Below the pieces are notes generated by a model that worked only from the letters and a program-made list of their open reading frames with translations, searched no databases and had not been told where the DNA came from. A program made the position numbers and the translations under genes. DNA of 64,000 bases from Rhodococcus sp. OK302 (GTDB taxonomy: Bacteria > Actinomycetota > Actinomycetes > Mycobacteriales > Mycobacteriaceae), in contig NZ_NPJZ01000001.1 in NCBI RefSeq assembly GCF_002245895.1, positions 5,077,501 to 5,141,500 of the forward strand. Reading direction: 5' to 3'. Shown one piece after another: positions 1 through 9,836 of the stretch (positions within the stretch are counted from its first letter, which is position 1; the number at the start of each line of letters is the position of its first letter).

Positions 1-1
1 T

Positions 2-778
2 CTTGTCGTCCTCTTCCGGATCGTCGTCAGCGAGAATCGCTTGGCGCGCCATGCCTTTGATCAGTCGGTAGCTGGAACCCCGGTCGCAACTGCTGGACGG
101 GCTCCGATCTCGAGCTTGTTCACCAATGCCTCCCTGACGTGCGCATACATCGGTGGTGGAATGCAGTTCTTCGTCGCGGGAGTGCTGCTCGCTTGGCTTC
201 CCAGCTATTTCAACCGCTATCACGATATGGATGCAGCGAGTGCAGGTTTGGCCGCGTCGTTCTTCGTACTTCTGATCGGAGCCGGAACGGTGCTCTGTGG
301 CATCGCTGCAGACCGGTTCGGGCGTCGACAGCCAGAGCGGCGATGGAGTGCCGCCATCGCGTATGCCGTCATCGCAATGTTGTGTCTGATGATCGGATTC
401 CAGCTGGAAAACGGCCCGGTCCAGTTGGTTCTGCTGGGCACCGGAGCGTTCTTCTGCTCCGGGTTCTCTGGTGCCACAACGGCGGTCGTTGCCAGCCTCT
501 CGCACCCGTCGATCCATGCATCGTCCTTCGGCGTGGGCACCCTTGCCAACAACGTCTTCGGCCTGGCGCTCGGCCCCGTCGTCGTCGGCGTTCTGTCCGA
601 CCGACTGGGACTGCTCGGCGCACTGCAATGGGTCCCCCTCGCATATGTCGTGTCGATTGCTGTCCTTGCATTCGGCATGAAGCTCTACCCCTCTGGTCTT
701 CGCAAGCTCGCCTCAGTGCCACTGAGTGATTCGGAGACAAAGCCGGTAGCACCGGACACTGCAGGCATTTCCGCATAG
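2..778 (+). CDS. MFS transporter, C-terminal half (5' end outside window)
   Basis: The frame is open from the first bases of the window, so the gene begins upstream. About 258 residues remain, with roughly six hydrophobic segments, which fits the second half of a 12-helix major facilitator permease. The loop near residue 90 (AADRFGRRQPERR) is the conserved MFS cytoplasmic loop motif repeated in the C-terminal half. The protein ends in a polar tail. An SDR dehydrogenase, a beta-keto acid cleavage enzyme and an acyl-CoA ligase follow on the same strand, so it probably imports an organic acid used by them. The substrate is inferred only. The TTG at 41 lies inside the frame and is not needed as a start. 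Confidence 0.85.
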   Translation, partial: LVVLFRIVVSENRLARHAFDQSVAGTPVATAGRAPISSLFTNASLTCAYIGGGMQFFVAGVLLAWLPSYFNRYHDMDAASAGLAASFFVLLIGAGTVLCGIAADRFGRRQPERRWSAAIAYAVIAMLCLMIGFQLENGPVQLVLLGTGAFFCSGFSGATTAVVASLSHPSIHASSFGVGTLANNVFGLALGPVVVGVLSDRLGLLGALQWVPLAYVVSIAVLAFGMKLYPSGLRKLASVPLSDSETKPVAPDTAGISA

Positions 779-859
779 ATCCCGAACCACCTGAGAAGTA
801 CCCCGACACCTGCTGTAGGGCTGTCGTTTTCACCGATTCACCAAGAGGAGATTAAAGAA

Positions 860-1684
860 ATGCAGCTACTCGACAAAGTCGCCCTCGTGACCGGAGCAGC
901 ACAAGGATTGGGCCGATCCATCGCCCTCGCCATGGCACGCGAAGGCGCCAACCTCGTCCTCTGCGACCTGCAAGAGGACAAACTGGCGGAGGTCTCCGCC
1001 GAGATCGAGGCGCTGGGCCGCAAGAGCCTGGCGCTGCGTTGCGACGTTTCGTCCAAAGATCAGGTCGTCGAGACGTTCGCCCGAGCCGCCGAGCATTTCG
1101 GCACCGTTCACATCCTGGTCAACAATGCTGCCCTGGTGCCGAACTCGCCGGCGGATGAGGACCGGCGCAGCAAGCACTACGCCTACGTCACCACGCCGAT
1201 GGAACGCCAGTCCATGGGTATCACCAGCAGCCTTACCGACGAAGACTGGCTCAAGTGGTGGAACGTCAATGTCCACGGCGTCTTCTACTGCACCCGTGAA
1301 GCATTGAAGTACATGGAGCCTCAGGGCTACGGCCGCATCATCAACATCGCCTCGATCGCCGGCATCTCGACTGGGAGCACGCACAGTCCCGGCTACTCGG
1401 CAGCCAAGGCTGCTGTTGTGAGCCTGACCAAGACAGTTGCTCTCGATGTCGCCGGCGCCGGAATCTACGTCAATGCCATCGCGTGTGGAGGAGTTCTCAC
1501 CCCTCCTTTCCAGGCGTATCTCGACAACGCCACCGAGGACGAGAAGCGCAACCTGTACCAGATGATTCCCGTCGGCCGCCTAGGAAGACCGGAAGAATAT
1601 GCCTCCCTCGCCGTCTACCTGGCGGGCGAGAACCACTACCTGGTCGGTCAGATAATCAGCCCCAACGGCGGCGTGGTCATCTAA
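860..1684 (+). CDS. SDR family NAD(P)-dependent oxidoreductase
   Basis: A 274-residue classical short-chain dehydrogenase. The nucleotide-binding motif TGAAQGLG is near residue 12 and the NNAA motif near residue 90. A catalytic Ser-Ile-Ala-Gly segment precedes YSAAK near residue 175, which supplies Tyr and Lys. A DLQ stretch after the second beta strand suggests NAD rather than NADP. An AGGAG ribosome site at 845-849 supports the ATG at 860. It lies between a permease and a BKACE gene. A plausible role is oxidation of a beta-hydroxy acid to the beta-keto acid that BKACE cleaves; that role is inference from context. Confidence 0.88.
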   Translation: MQLLDKVALVTGAAQGLGRSIALAMAREGANLVLCDLQEDKLAEVSAEIEALGRKSLALRCDVSSKDQVVETFARAAEHFGTVHILVNNAALVPNSPADEDRRSKHYAYVTTPMERQSMGITSSLTDEDWLKWWNVNVHGVFYCTREALKYMEPQGYGRIINIASIAGISTGSTHSPGYSAAKAAVVSLTKTVALDVAGAGIYVNAIACGGVLTPPFQAYLDNATEDEKRNLYQMIPVGRLGRPEEYASLAVYLAGENHYLVGQIISPNGGVVI

Positions 1685-1755
1685 CCACCACCAACAGCAA
1701 TCCACATCGAAAGACCTCTCTCACCAGAGTTTTCGCCCCAGACAGGAGCTACACC

Positions 1756-2808
1756 ATGCATTTCCACGACGATGCACTCTTCCCCGAAAACCAGGACAAA
1801 CTGGTCATCACCGTCGCCCCTTACGGCCCCGAGTGGGCGGTCGAGGACTTCCCCGAGGACCTGCCGCTGACGATGGATGAGCATATCCAACAGGCAGTCG
1901 ACTGCTACGAAGCCGGCGCGTCGGTGCTGCACATCCACGTTCGTGAACTCGACGGGAAGGGCTCCAAGCGGCTCTCGAAGTTCAACGAGCTGCTCGGCGG
2001 ACTGCGCGAGGCCGTACCGGATATGGTCCTGCAGGTCGGCGGATCGATCTCATTCGCGCCGGAAGGTGAAGGCGCAGAGGCAAAGTGGCTGTCCGACGAC
2101 ACCCGTCACATGCTCGCCGAACTCGATCCGAAGCCGGATCAGGTCACCATCGCGATCAACACCAGCCAGATGAACATCACGGAGCTCCTGACCGCGGACG
2201 ATATCGGCGGCACCTCCCTGGCGCGTCCGGAGATGTACGAGACCTACCGGGAGATGACCATTCCGGCCGGCCCCGGATGGGTCGAGGAGCACCTCCGACG
2301 CCTCCAGTCGGCCGGCATCCAGCCACTGTTCGCGCTCACCGGTATCACCGGCCTCGAAAGCGTCGAGCGGCTCATCCGCCGCGGCCACTACACCGGACCG
2401 CTGAATGTGACGTGGACCGGCATCGGCGGCGGCATGGAAGGACCGAACCCGTACAACATCATGAACTTCATCCAACGAGTCCCCGACGGCGCGGCACTGA
2501 CGCTCGAGTCCCTCATGCGCAGCGTATTGCCGGTCAACACCATGGCCATCGCGATGGGCCTGCACGCCCGATGTGGCAACGAGGACACCATCTGGGGCCG
2601 CAAGGGCGAGAAGATGACCTCGGTTCAGCAGATTCAACAGCTGGTCCGCATCGCTGGTGAACTCGGCCGCGAGGTCGCCACCGGCAAGGATGCCCACGAC
2701 ATCTACAAGATCGGCACCACTTACGCCGACGTGGATGAGACCCTCGCCAAGGTCGGCTACGCGCCGAACCGCCGCCCCGGCCAGGTCGGCTTCACCCACC
2801 ACGCCTAG
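1756..2808 (+). CDS. Beta-keto acid cleavage enzyme (BKACE, DUF849)
   Basis: A 350-residue protein of the BKACE family. Family members condense a beta-keto acid with acetyl-CoA and release acetoacetate plus a new acyl-CoA. The HIHVRE segment near residue 60 supplies the two metal-binding histidines of the family's HxH motif, and the fold reads as a TIM barrel with a VGGS turn near residue 95. The ATG at 1756 is preceded by AGGAG at 1744-1748; an upstream in-frame extension runs through the SDR gene and is not used. Family members differ widely in substrate (carnitine-, lysine- and aromatic-derived keto acids), and nothing visible here fixes which one. It follows the SDR gene by 71 bases. Confidence 0.88.
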   Translation: MHFHDDALFPENQDKLVITVAPYGPEWAVEDFPEDLPLTMDEHIQQAVDCYEAGASVLHIHVRELDGKGSKRLSKFNELLGGLREAVPDMVLQVGGSISFAPEGEGAEAKWLSDDTRHMLAELDPKPDQVTIAINTSQMNITELLTADDIGGTSLARPEMYETYREMTIPAGPGWVEEHLRRLQSAGIQPLFALTGITGLESVERLIRRGHYTGPLNVTWTGIGGGMEGPNPYNIMNFIQRVPDGAALTLESLMRSVLPVNTMAIAMGLHARCGNEDTIWGRKGEKMTSVQQIQQLVRIAGELGREVATGKDAHDIYKIGTTYADVDETLAKVGYAPNRRPGQVGFTHHA

Positions 2809-2953
2809 CAGTCCGGCTCGTTTACACAGTGGGGCACGAAACCAGGTTTCGTGCCCCACCTTCCGGGCGGTTCGTACCGCCCCAGCCACATTCCGAGATC
2901 AGCAACAAATCCGCTGCCGCAGAATTTCTCCCCACCCCACCCAGGAGTTCCAC

Positions 2954-4555
2954 GTGACCAATGGCTTGACCATGGACGACTACCCCCTATCACTGACCGC
3001 TGTGGTCGAGCGCGCCGAACAATTCCACAGCACCAAAGACGTCGTAACACGCCGACCCGACGGAAGCATCGCCCGGACCACCCTCGGAGCATGCGCACGC
3101 CGGGCACGAAGGCTGGCGACCGCCCTGGCCGACCTCGGCATCGGGGACGGCGACAAAGTCGCAACCCTGCTGTGGAACCAATCCGAGCACCTCGAAATGT
3201 ACTTCGCCGTCCCGGCAATGGGCGCGATCGTGCACACCCTCAACCCACGACTACACGCGGACGAGCTGACCTTCATCGTCGGCGACGCCCAGGACCGGGT
3301 GATCGTCGTCGACGAATCCCTACTCGACGTACTCGACAGCTTCCGACACACACACCACTTCGACCATGTCATCGTCGTCACCCACAGTGCATCGGCACCG
3401 GCCGGAACACTCGACTACGAAACCCTCATCGCTGCCGCCGAACCACTGATTTGGCCTCTCATCGACGAACGACAAGCCGGCGCAATGTGTTACACCTCCG
3501 GCACCACCGGCCGGCCCAAAGGCGTCGTCTACTCCCACCGTGCGATCGTGCTTCACTCCATGGCCGTCGCACTGCCCGACGCGTTGGGCGTATCGGCACA
3601 GGACACTCTGCTACCCGTGGTGCCGATGTTCCATGTCAACGCCTGGGGACTTCCCTACGCCGCCGCACTCCTCGGTGCCCGGCTGGTGCTACCCGGACCG
3701 AAACTCGACGCCGTCAGCGTGCTCGACCTGATCGAAACCGAGAAGGTCACCATGACCGCCGGAGTTCCGACCGTGTGGATGACGATGCTCGACGCCCTCG
3801 ACGCCCAACCACAACGCTGGGACCTACGCCACCTCGACCGATTGATCGTCGGCGGAGCAGCAGCACCACGCAGCCTCCTCGAAGGATTCGACCGCCACGG
3901 CCTGACGGTCGTGCAGGCCTGGGGCATGACCGAGACCTCCCCGATGGGCACCGTCAGCCGCCTCCCGGCAGACCTCGAAAACTGCGACGACAACACAAAA
4001 TACGACTTCCGGGCCCGACAGGGTGTCGCGATGCCGTTCTTCGACATCCGCGCCCGGAACGAGGACGACGGGTTCATCGAATGGGACGACGTCGCCATGG
4101 GTGAGCTCGAAGTTCGTGGACCCTGGGTGGCGTCCGGCTACCACAACGGCACTGGCGCAGACAATTTCACGGATGACGGCTGGTTCCGCACCGGGGACAT
4201 CGTCCGCATCGACCACCGCGGCTGCATCCGGATCTGCGACCGCTCCAAGGACCTCGTCAAGTCCGGCGGCGAGTGGATCTCCTCGGTCGATCTCGAAAAT
4301 CACCTGATGGCGCACCCGTCGGTGGCGGAGGCCGCGGTGATCGCCGTGCCCGATACGAAGTGGGGTGAACGGCCGTTGGCGGTGCTCGTCCTGCGATCCG
4401 GAATGACCGCCGATCCGGAACAGCTTCGCGAGCACCTCTCGAGCGAGTTCGCCCGGTGGCAACTGCCCGAGCGGTTCGAGTTCGTCTCCACCATTCCGCG
4501 AACCGCGACCGGCAAGTTCAAGAAGAGGAATCTACGCGAACACTTCACCGCATAA
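2954..4555 (+). CDS. AMP-binding acyl-CoA synthetase (AlkK/FadD type)
   Basis: A 533-residue adenylate-forming ligase that activates a carboxylic acid with ATP and CoA. The P-loop motif [11 protein letters not shown] is near residue 180, the WGMTE motif near residue 325, and the hinge [16 protein letters not shown] near residue 435. The catalytic lysine sits in the C-terminal TATGKFKK. The hinge wording is typical of the AlkK medium-chain branch. The GTG at 2954 is chosen because AGGAG lies at 2943-2947; an ATG at 2972 is less well placed. It is last in the permease/SDR/BKACE run and may recycle or activate the acid handled there. Specificity is not determined. Confidence 0.88.
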   Translation: MTNGLTMDDYPLSLTAVVERAEQFHSTKDVVTRRPDGSIARTTLGACARRARRLATALADLGIGDGDKVATLLWNQSEHLEMYFAVPAMGAIVHTLNPRLHADELTFIVGDAQDRVIVVDESLLDVLDSFRHTHHFDHVIVVTHSASAPAGTLDYETLIAAAEPLIWPLIDERQAGAMCYTSGTTGRPKGVVYSHRAIVLHSMAVALPDALGVSAQDTLLPVVPMFHVNAWGLPYAAALLGARLVLPGPKLDAVSVLDLIETEKVTMTAGVPTVWMTMLDALDAQPQRWDLRHLDRLIVGGAAAPRSLLEGFDRHGLTVVQAWGMTETSPMGTVSRLPADLENCDDNTKYDFRARQGVAMPFFDIRARNEDDGFIEWDDVAMGELEVRGPWVASGYHNGTGADNFTDDGWFRTGDIVRIDHRGCIRICDRSKDLVKSGGEWISSVDLENHLMAHPSVAEAAVIAVPDTKWGERPLAVLVLRSGMTADPEQLREHLSSEFARWQLPERFEFVSTIPRTATGKFKKRNLREHFTA

Positions 4556-4619
4556 TCAAACAGCCGTGAACGTGGTTCATCGATCCTCGGACCGTGAACT
4601 TCGTGCATGTCTAGAACTG

Positions 4620-4665
4620 CTCCCCGGACGTTGGAACTGAATTTCTCAGTCCGACCTCCGGGGAG
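4620..4665. terminator. Imperfect hairpin between convergent genes
   Basis: The arms at 4620-4640 and 4646-4665 are near-complementary, with CTCCCCGGA against TCCGGGGAG at the base and ACTGA against TCAGT at the tip. The loop is ATTTC. It sits between the acyl-CoA ligase (+) and rsmE (-), so it can serve transcripts from either side. No strong T-run follows. Confidence 0.55.
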
Positions 4666-4713
4666 TAATTGTCAAGGGATGGGGGAACGTCTAGTCGTAG
4701 ACTGGCTCCCCGA

Positions 4714-5475
4714 TCAGTGCAGCGGGCGCGGACCCCAACGATCGGTCAGAACTCCGATAGCGCCTAGCGCCACGGCACCGGCAGTCGATGTTCGTAAGAC
4801 CGTCGGCCCCAACAACACCGGCGTAGCACCGGCTTCGGAGAGTGCCGCGATCTCCGAATCGTCTAGTCCGCCTTCAGGACCCACAACAAGGAATACTTCG
4901 TCCGCACTCGCCAACGGAAGGGCAGCCAACGGCGTCGTCGCAGATTCGTGAAGTACCGCAACGACAGCGCCGCGCGAAACCGCTTCGCGAACCAATGCAA
5001 CGACAGCCGGGGTCTTGTGTAGTTCAGCGATATCCGGAACGAATGCCCGGCGCGACTGCTTAGCCGCCGACACCGCGGCACTACGCCACCGCGCAACACC
5101 TTTGGTGAGTTTGGGGCCCTCCCACTTTGCGACGCATCGCAGTGACTGCCAGGGAATGACCGCGTCGACGCCGGCCTCGGTCGCCAACTCCACAGCCAAC
5201 TCGGACCGCTCGGCCTTGGGCAAAGCCTGAACGAGAGTCACCAGAGGTTTCGGCTGCTCGAGCACCTGAACGTCCGAGACCAGAAGTTCGAGTCGATCCT
5301 TGCCGACGCTTGTCACCACGGCGTCGGCTACGCGGCCACGGCCGTCGGCGAGCACAAGGCGCTCGCCGACGCCGATCCGGCGGACGGTCGCCGCGTGGCG
5401 ACCTTCCTGACCGTCGAGAACTGCTGTCTCCCCCACGCCCGGAACGGGGTCGAGGAAAAAGACCGTCGCAGCCAC
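4714..5475 (-). CDS. rsmE: 16S rRNA (uracil-1498-N3)-methyltransferase RsmE
   Basis: A 253-residue SPOUT-class methyltransferase that methylates U1498 of 16S rRNA. The N-terminal PUA-like part contains EGRHAATVRR. The C-terminal knot holds VVGPEGGL near residue 195 and LGPTVLRTSTA near residue 225, which form the SAM-binding trefoil knot. The length is normal for the family. The start is GTG, two bases after the dnaJ stop, so translation is probably coupled to dnaJ. The hrcA-dnaJ-rsmE order is typical of actinobacteria. Confidence 0.95.
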   Translation of the reverse strand: MAATVFFLDPVPGVGETAVLDGQEGRHAATVRRIGVGERLVLADGRGRVADAVVTSVGKDRLELLVSDVQVLEQPKPLVTLVQALPKAERSELAVELATEAGVDAVIPWQSLRCVAKWEGPKLTKGVARWRSAAVSAAKQSRRAFVPDIAELHKTPAVVALVREAVSRGAVVAVLHESATTPLAALPLASADEVFLVVGPEGGLDDSEIAALSEAGATPVLLGPTVLRTSTAGAVALGAIGVLTDRWGPRPLH

Positions 5476-5477
5476 TG

Positions 5478-6632
5478 TCAGCGGCCGCTGAATGCTTCGC
5501 GCAGACGCGAGAACAATCCGCCGCTGTTCTGCGATCCGGACGACACGACCTCGGCCTCGTCACGATCGCGGAGCAACTTGAATTCCTTGAGCAGCTTGGC
5601 CTGCTTGTGATCGAGGCGGCTCGGGACAACTACCTCGAGGTGAGCGTGGATGTCGCCGCGCGCACCGGATCGCAGCTTCGGCATTCCGTGTCCACGCAGG
5701 ACAGCGACATGGCCGGGCTGAGTTCCGGGCTCGATGGTGATGTCCTTGGGACCGTCCATGATGGTGTCGACGGTGACCGTGGTGCCCAATGCTGCATCAA
5801 TCATGGGAACGCGGATGGTGCAGTGCAGGTCTTCGCCGTCGCGGACGAAGATCTCATGCTGCTGTTCGACGATTTCGACGTACAGGTCGCCGGGGTGTCC
5901 GCCGCCGGGTCCAACTTCACCCTGTGCGGTCAACCGGATACGCATACCGCCGGCAACACCGGCCGGAACCTTCACGGTGATGTCGCGCTTGGCGCGGACG
6001 CGGCCGTCGCCACCACACTTGTGGCAGGGATCGGGGATGGTTTCGCCGGCGCCGCGGCACGTCGGGCAGGGACGCGAGGTCATAACCTGGCCCAAGAAAG
6101 AACGCTGAATGGACTGCACTTCGCCGGCACCATTGCAGGTCTCACAACGAACGGGCTTGGAATCGCCGTTGGTTCCGGCGCCGGTGCAACCGTCACACAG
6201 GATTGCCGTCTCGACGGTGACGTGCTTGCTGACGCCCGTCGCACATTCAGCGAGGGTCAGCTTGGTCCGAAGCAACGAGTCGGCTCCGGGCTGCACGCGG
6301 CCACGCGGTCCACGGCCTGCGCCGCCACCGCCGCCGAAGAATGCCTCGAAGACGTCACCGAGGCCGCCGCCTCCACCGAATCCACCGCCGAAGCCGCCAC
6401 CGCCGCCTCCGCCTGATTCGAGGGGATCGCCGCCGAGGTCCACGATGCGGCGCTTCTCCGGATCGGTCAGAACCTCGTACGCGGTCGAGATCTCCTTGAA
6501 CCGGGCCTGCGCTTCTTCGTCAGGGTTGACGTCGGGGTGCAGTTCGCGGGCAAGTTTGCGGTATGCGCGCTTGAGTTCTTGGTCGGTCGCGTTCTGGTTG
6601 ACGCCGAGCAATCCGTAGTAATCCCGTGCCAC
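5478..6632 (-). CDS. dnaJ: Chaperone DnaJ (actinobacterial DnaJ2 type)
   Basis: A 384-residue type I Hsp40 co-chaperone that stimulates DnaK ATPase. The N-terminal J domain keeps the HPD motif ([12 protein letters not shown] near residue 32). A glycine/phenylalanine-rich linker follows at about 70-105. Four CxxCxGxG zinc motifs lie between about residues 145 and 215 ([32 protein letters not shown]). The C-terminal substrate-binding domains complete it. It starts at GTG and lies 79 bases downstream of hrcA. This genomic position marks the hrcA-linked paralogue rather than the dnaK-operon copy. Confidence 0.96.
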   Translation of the reverse strand: MARDYYGLLGVNQNATDQELKRAYRKLARELHPDVNPDEEAQARFKEISTAYEVLTDPEKRRIVDLGGDPLESGGGGGGGFGGGFGGGGGLGDVFEAFFGGGGGAGRGPRGRVQPGADSLLRTKLTLAECATGVSKHVTVETAILCDGCTGAGTNGDSKPVRCETCNGAGEVQSIQRSFLGQVMTSRPCPTCRGAGETIPDPCHKCGGDGRVRAKRDITVKVPAGVAGGMRIRLTAQGEVGPGGGHPGDLYVEIVEQQHEIFVRDGEDLHCTIRVPMIDAALGTTVTVDTIMDGPKDITIEPGTQPGHVAVLRGHGMPKLRSGARGDIHAHLEVVVPSRLDHKQAKLLKEFKLLRDRDEAEVVSSGSQNSGGLFSRLREAFSGR

Positions 6633-6711
6633 GTTTTTTCTCTCGTCCTTCTCTTACTTCTAGTTTTCCTCGAACCTCACGAAGAGGAGTGCCGACTGGT
6701 GTCGACGCCCG

Positions 6712-7755
6712 TCATCGCTCGGAGAGAACTTCGCCGATGTATCTGGCAACGGCGGCAACCGATGCAATTGTTCCCGGATAGTCCATCCGAGTGGGGCCGA
6801 GCACACCGACACCACCGAAAACGGTACCGGCTGCGCCGTAGCCCGTCGAAATCACGGAGGTCCCGCGCATTTGTTCGACCTGGGTTTCTTCGCCGATCCG
6901 GACGGTGACCATGCCGGCATTCTGCGTCGACGCCAGCAGTTTGAGCACTACAACCTGCTCTTCGAGCGCTTCGAGAACTGCCCGCAGTGATCCCGGGAAT
7001 CCTGCCAGCCCCGAGAAGTCGGATGCGTTGCGTGTCAGGTTGGACGTGCCACCGAGCACCAGACGCTCTTCCGGGTGCTCGACCAGTGTCTCGACCAGGA
7101 TCGTTGCGGACCGAATGACGGCGTCGCGCAGATCGTCGGGAGACTCTTCGGCCAATTCGGACACTGCGATGGATGCCGCAGCCAGACGCTTACCTTCGAG
7201 CGCACCACCGAGCAGTGCGCGGAGACGGACAAGATCCTCGTCGTCAAGCACGTCACCCAACTCGACGATGCGCTGGTCGACGCGTCCGGAGTCGGTAATC
7301 AGTACGAGGAGTAGACGTGCCGGGGTCAACGCCACAACTTCGAGGTGGCGGACCGACGACGCCGACAGCGTCGGGTACTGAACCACGGCAACCTGCCGGG
7401 TCAGTTGAGCAAGCAGACGCACACCGCGTCGGAGCACGTCGTCGAGGTCGACGCCGGTTTCCAGAAATTCGAGAATGGCACGACGCTCGGGTCCGGACAG
7501 CGGCTTGACGTCGGCAATGCGATCGACGAACTCGCGATAACCCTTGTCCGTCGGAACACGCCCGGAACTGGTGTGAGGTTGTGCGATGTATCCCTCAGCT
7601 TCGAGAAATGCCATGTCATTGCGCACCGTGGCACTCGACACACCGAGGTTGTGACGCTCGACCAAAGCTCTCGATCCGACCGGATCCTGCGTGGAAACAT
7701 AATCAGCGACGATTGCCCGCAGGACCTCGAATCGCCTGTCGTCGGTACTCGACAT
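6712..7755 (-). CDS. hrcA: Heat-inducible transcription repressor HrcA
   Basis: A 347-residue HrcA. The N-terminal winged helix includes [13 protein letters not shown] and the recognition segment [15 protein letters not shown] at about residues 38-52. A GAF-like domain and the C-terminal [14 protein letters not shown] motif (seen here as [10 protein letters not shown]) follow. It represses heat-shock genes by binding CIRCE and usually controls its own operon. The ATG at 7755 has GGAGG about ten bases upstream. A diverged CIRCE lies at 7799-7825, directly upstream, so autoregulation is likely. Confidence 0.96.
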   Translation of the reverse strand: MSSTDDRRFEVLRAIVADYVSTQDPVGSRALVERHNLGVSSATVRNDMAFLEAEGYIAQPHTSSGRVPTDKGYREFVDRIADVKPLSGPERRAILEFLETGVDLDDVLRRGVRLLAQLTRQVAVVQYPTLSASSVRHLEVVALTPARLLLVLITDSGRVDQRIVELGDVLDDEDLVRLRALLGGALEGKRLAAASIAVSELAEESPDDLRDAVIRSATILVETLVEHPEERLVLGGTSNLTRNASDFSGLAGFPGSLRAVLEALEEQVVVLKLLASTQNAGMVTVRIGEETQVEQMRGTSVISTGYGAAGTVFGGVGVLGPTRMDYPGTIASVAAVARYIGEVLSER

Positions 7756-7798
7756 CGTTGCGACCTCCGTTCCCTGCGTTCTGTGTGCACTGTCCCAA

Positions 7799-7825
7799 CT
7801 GGCAGTCTAATCGCCCGAGCGCCAG
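7799..7825. promoter_or_regulatory. Diverged CIRCE operator upstream of hrcA
   Basis: Two 9-base half-sites, CTGGCAGTC and GAGCGCCAG, are separated by exactly nine bases, the CIRCE geometry. Each half differs by one base from the palindrome CTGGCACTC-N9-GAGTGCCAG. It lies 44 bases upstream of hrcA and 28 bases upstream of the divergent small gene, where HrcA could repress one or both. Confidence 0.6.
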
Positions 7826-7853
7826 TCTCGGGTGTTGCCCTTACTCTGGAGTC

Positions 7854-8177
7854 ATGATCTTCAAGGGCGTCATGGACGGCAAGCCGTATCCCGACCACGG
7901 ACTGTCTCTGCGCGACTGGGCCAAGTTTCCGCCGCGCCAGGTCCGACTCGACGAAATTGTGACAACAACCAAAGTCCTCGAATTGGACCGGCTACTGTCC
8001 GAGGACTCAACCTTCTACGGCGATCTGTTTCCGCACGCAGTTCAGTGGAAGGGAACGCTCTATCTCGAGGACGGCCTGCATCGTGCCGTGCGTTCGGCAC
8101 TCCGAAATCGTGTTGTACTGCACGCCCGCGTTTTCGATTACGACGCCATGCCCGGGGTTATCGAGGGGACGCACTAA
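7854..8177 (+). CDS. Conserved hypothetical protein, type II TA-like small protein (Rv2375-like)
   Basis: A 107-residue soluble protein with no membrane segment or recognised catalytic motif. It starts at the ATG at 7854, preceded by TGGAG. It is divergent from hrcA and matches in position and size the conserved hypothetical gene beside hrcA in mycobacteria (Rv2375); that assignment rests on synteny and recall of the family. The segment GTLYLEDGLHRAVRSALRNR is notable for an arginine-rich helix. Its stop codon overlaps the stop of the convergent downstream gene. Function is unknown, and the toxin/antitoxin idea is speculative. Confidence 0.75.
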   Translation: MIFKGVMDGKPYPDHGLSLRDWAKFPPRQVRLDEIVTTTKVLELDRLLSEDSTFYGDLFPHAVQWKGTLYLEDGLHRAVRSALRNRVVLHARVFDYDAMPGVIEGTH

Positions 8178-8800
8178 GCGATTCGCAGCGAAGCCAACAC
8201 AGCGGGATCCGCCTGGCCGGGCCAGGTACCCGTCAAGGTGAAGCCACCCGACGTCCGCTCGGGATCGACCACTCGTACCACTGTCAACTCCGTCGTACCG
8301 GCCGAAATCTTGGCGCCCTCGGCGGCGGACGAACATGTTGCGGCGCCAATTTCCGGAACATCGGAACCCGCTGCACCGCTACCGACTACGTGAGTAGTGA
8401 CCTCGCGGGCATCGTCAGGATTCGCGAACTCCAACGTTGCCTCGGAACCGCCGGCGATGATCGTCGTCGCAAGTGCGCGGACGTACACCGGGTCGCCGCA
8501 CGCGTCGTAGACCCACCGCTCCCCCAGAACGGAATGGTCCATGGTGCGGATCAGAAAAGCATCCGCGTCGACGAGTGGAGCAGCTCGATAGGTGAGCGGA
8601 ACCTGGAGAATCGTGCCGTCCACGGCGCGAAGAAGGTGGGTCTCGATTCCGACCTCGCCGGCCGGATCGTCGAAACGATAGGCACCGATGTGCTCGAGGC
8701 CAGAGGTGTCAGTTGATCCGACCCACGACTGCCCAGGCACCCACTCCCGCAGCAAGTCGATCTTCGACGGCTTCAATTGCGCACTGTAAATGAGGGCCAC
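8174..8800 (-). CDS. Maltokinase N-terminal cap-like protein (CG0192-related)
   Basis: A 208-residue protein. Its opening (ALIYSAQLKPSKIDLLREWVPGQSW) matches the N-terminal cap seen on maltokinases and on stand-alone CG0192-type proteins of Corynebacteriales. No kinase domain follows, so it is a free cap. An acidic beta-rich middle contains LIRTMDHSVLGERWVYDACGD. The start is GTG at 8800 with no strong ribosome site. It lies 36 bases downstream of the Tat-exported glycosidase on the same strand. Role unknown; a link to trehalose/maltose metabolism is only by family. Confidence 0.7.
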   Translation of the reverse strand: MALIYSAQLKPSKIDLLREWVPGQSWVGSTDTSGLEHIGAYRFDDPAGEVGIETHLLRAVDGTILQVPLTYRAAPLVDADAFLIRTMDHSVLGERWVYDACGDPVYVRALATTIIAGGSEATLEFANPDDAREVTTHVVGSGAAGSDVPEIGAATCSSAAEGAKISAGTTELTVVRVVDPERTSGGFTLTGTWPGQADPAVLASLRIA

Positions 8801-8836
8801 GGAAGTGAGGCTACGCCGTGCACTATCCCGCCTGCG

Positions 8837-9718
8837 TCAGGAAATCGCCCGGAACCGTTCACCGATCACCGTAATTCGCCCGTTTGCGTCGTACAGCGCG
8901 GTGCCAGGTCCCTCGGGCCACGGCGGCAGGGCGAACCATGCCCAGCGCTGCAGATACGGCAGTGTCGCCATCATCGACGCTGCGGCGGCAAGGAATTCGG
9001 CCTGGACGGAAGGCGGCATCACGTGGGTACCGTTCTGGTACGTGATGAGCGAGAACTCCGTCAGCCACAACGGAAGTCCGTAGCGGGCGTGGACGGCCTC
9101 CAGGTACTGGCGTAGATCCTCGACAGCGATCGCCGCCGAATACGGAGCGTCCCGGAGCGCGGGTGAGAGATACCAGTGAATCGGAATGAAGTCGACTCGA
9201 TAGCCACTCGATCGGACGCCCGCCATGAATCGGTCCAACCATTGCCCGGGGACATCTCCGTGTGTGGCGACGGCAGGGGCACCCAACGCAAGTCCGGTCT
9301 GTTGCAACCGTGGCCACGCCCGCAGTGCCGCCTCGACAGACATATTGGCCTGCGCGGCTGTGTCAGGTTCGTTGAAGCCGAGCAGAACCTGTCCGCTTGC
9401 CTTTGCGCGGCGCAAGGCATCATCGGTCAGGTCTCGTTCGCCCCAGATCATCGGCACGAACTCGCATCCGCCCGGGGTCGCGATCCCAGGATGATCGGGA
9501 GTCCAGGTGTAGTACCAGCGCGCACCGGAATCCGCGAGACCCTCGCTCACTCCCCTGCCTTGCCAAGCACCCACGCCCGCCGAGGCCCCGGGCGGCGGAT
9601 TCCAATCCTGCGACGACGAGGACTGCGCGTCAGCCCCACCTGCCAGAATCCCGGTCGCGGCAAGACCGAGACCACCAGCGAGTAATGCGCGACGAGTGAG
9701 TTTGTCGGCTCCACTCAT
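8837..9718 (-). CDS. Tat-exported Asl1-like glycosyl hydrolase (GH128-like)
   Basis: About 293 residues when started at the ATG at 9718, which has GGAGG about ten bases upstream; an ATG at 9742 is in frame but less likely. The N-terminus (DKLTRRALLAGG then a hydrophobic run ending near AQS) is a twin-arginine signal. The mature part has LLGFNEPD near residue 115 and LPLWLTEFSL near residue 220, the two glutamate-bearing strands expected of a GH128/Asl1-type TIM barrel beta-glucanase. It is probably secreted and acts on a beta-glucan or cell-envelope sugar. The substrate is not determined. Confidence 0.8.
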   Translation of the reverse strand: MSGADKLTRRALLAGGLGLAATGILAGGADAQSSSSQDWNPPPGASAGVGAWQGRGVSEGLADSGARWYYTWTPDHPGIATPGGCEFVPMIWGERDLTDDALRRAKASGQVLLGFNEPDTAAQANMSVEAALRAWPRLQQTGLALGAPAVATHGDVPGQWLDRFMAGVRSSGYRVDFIPIHWYLSPALRDAPYSAAIAVEDLRQYLEAVHARYGLPLWLTEFSLITYQNGTHVMPPSVQAEFLAAAASMMATLPYLQRWAWFALPPWPEGPGTALYDANGRITVIGERFRAIS

Positions 9719-9836
9719 AGGCAGAATCCCTCCGGGTTGCACTTCTGGAACTGCCAGGTGTCACGCCAACATTCTCATCGAAGTATTCTCCCGAGCGGGA
9801 CTCAAAGGCAAGGGCTCAACATTCCCTCGGCATTGA

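Noticed and set aside
5310..6416. 368-residue + strand ORF opposite rsmE and dnaJ
   Set aside because: It is a shadow of the dnaJ glycine and zinc-finger regions; no independent evidence of coding.
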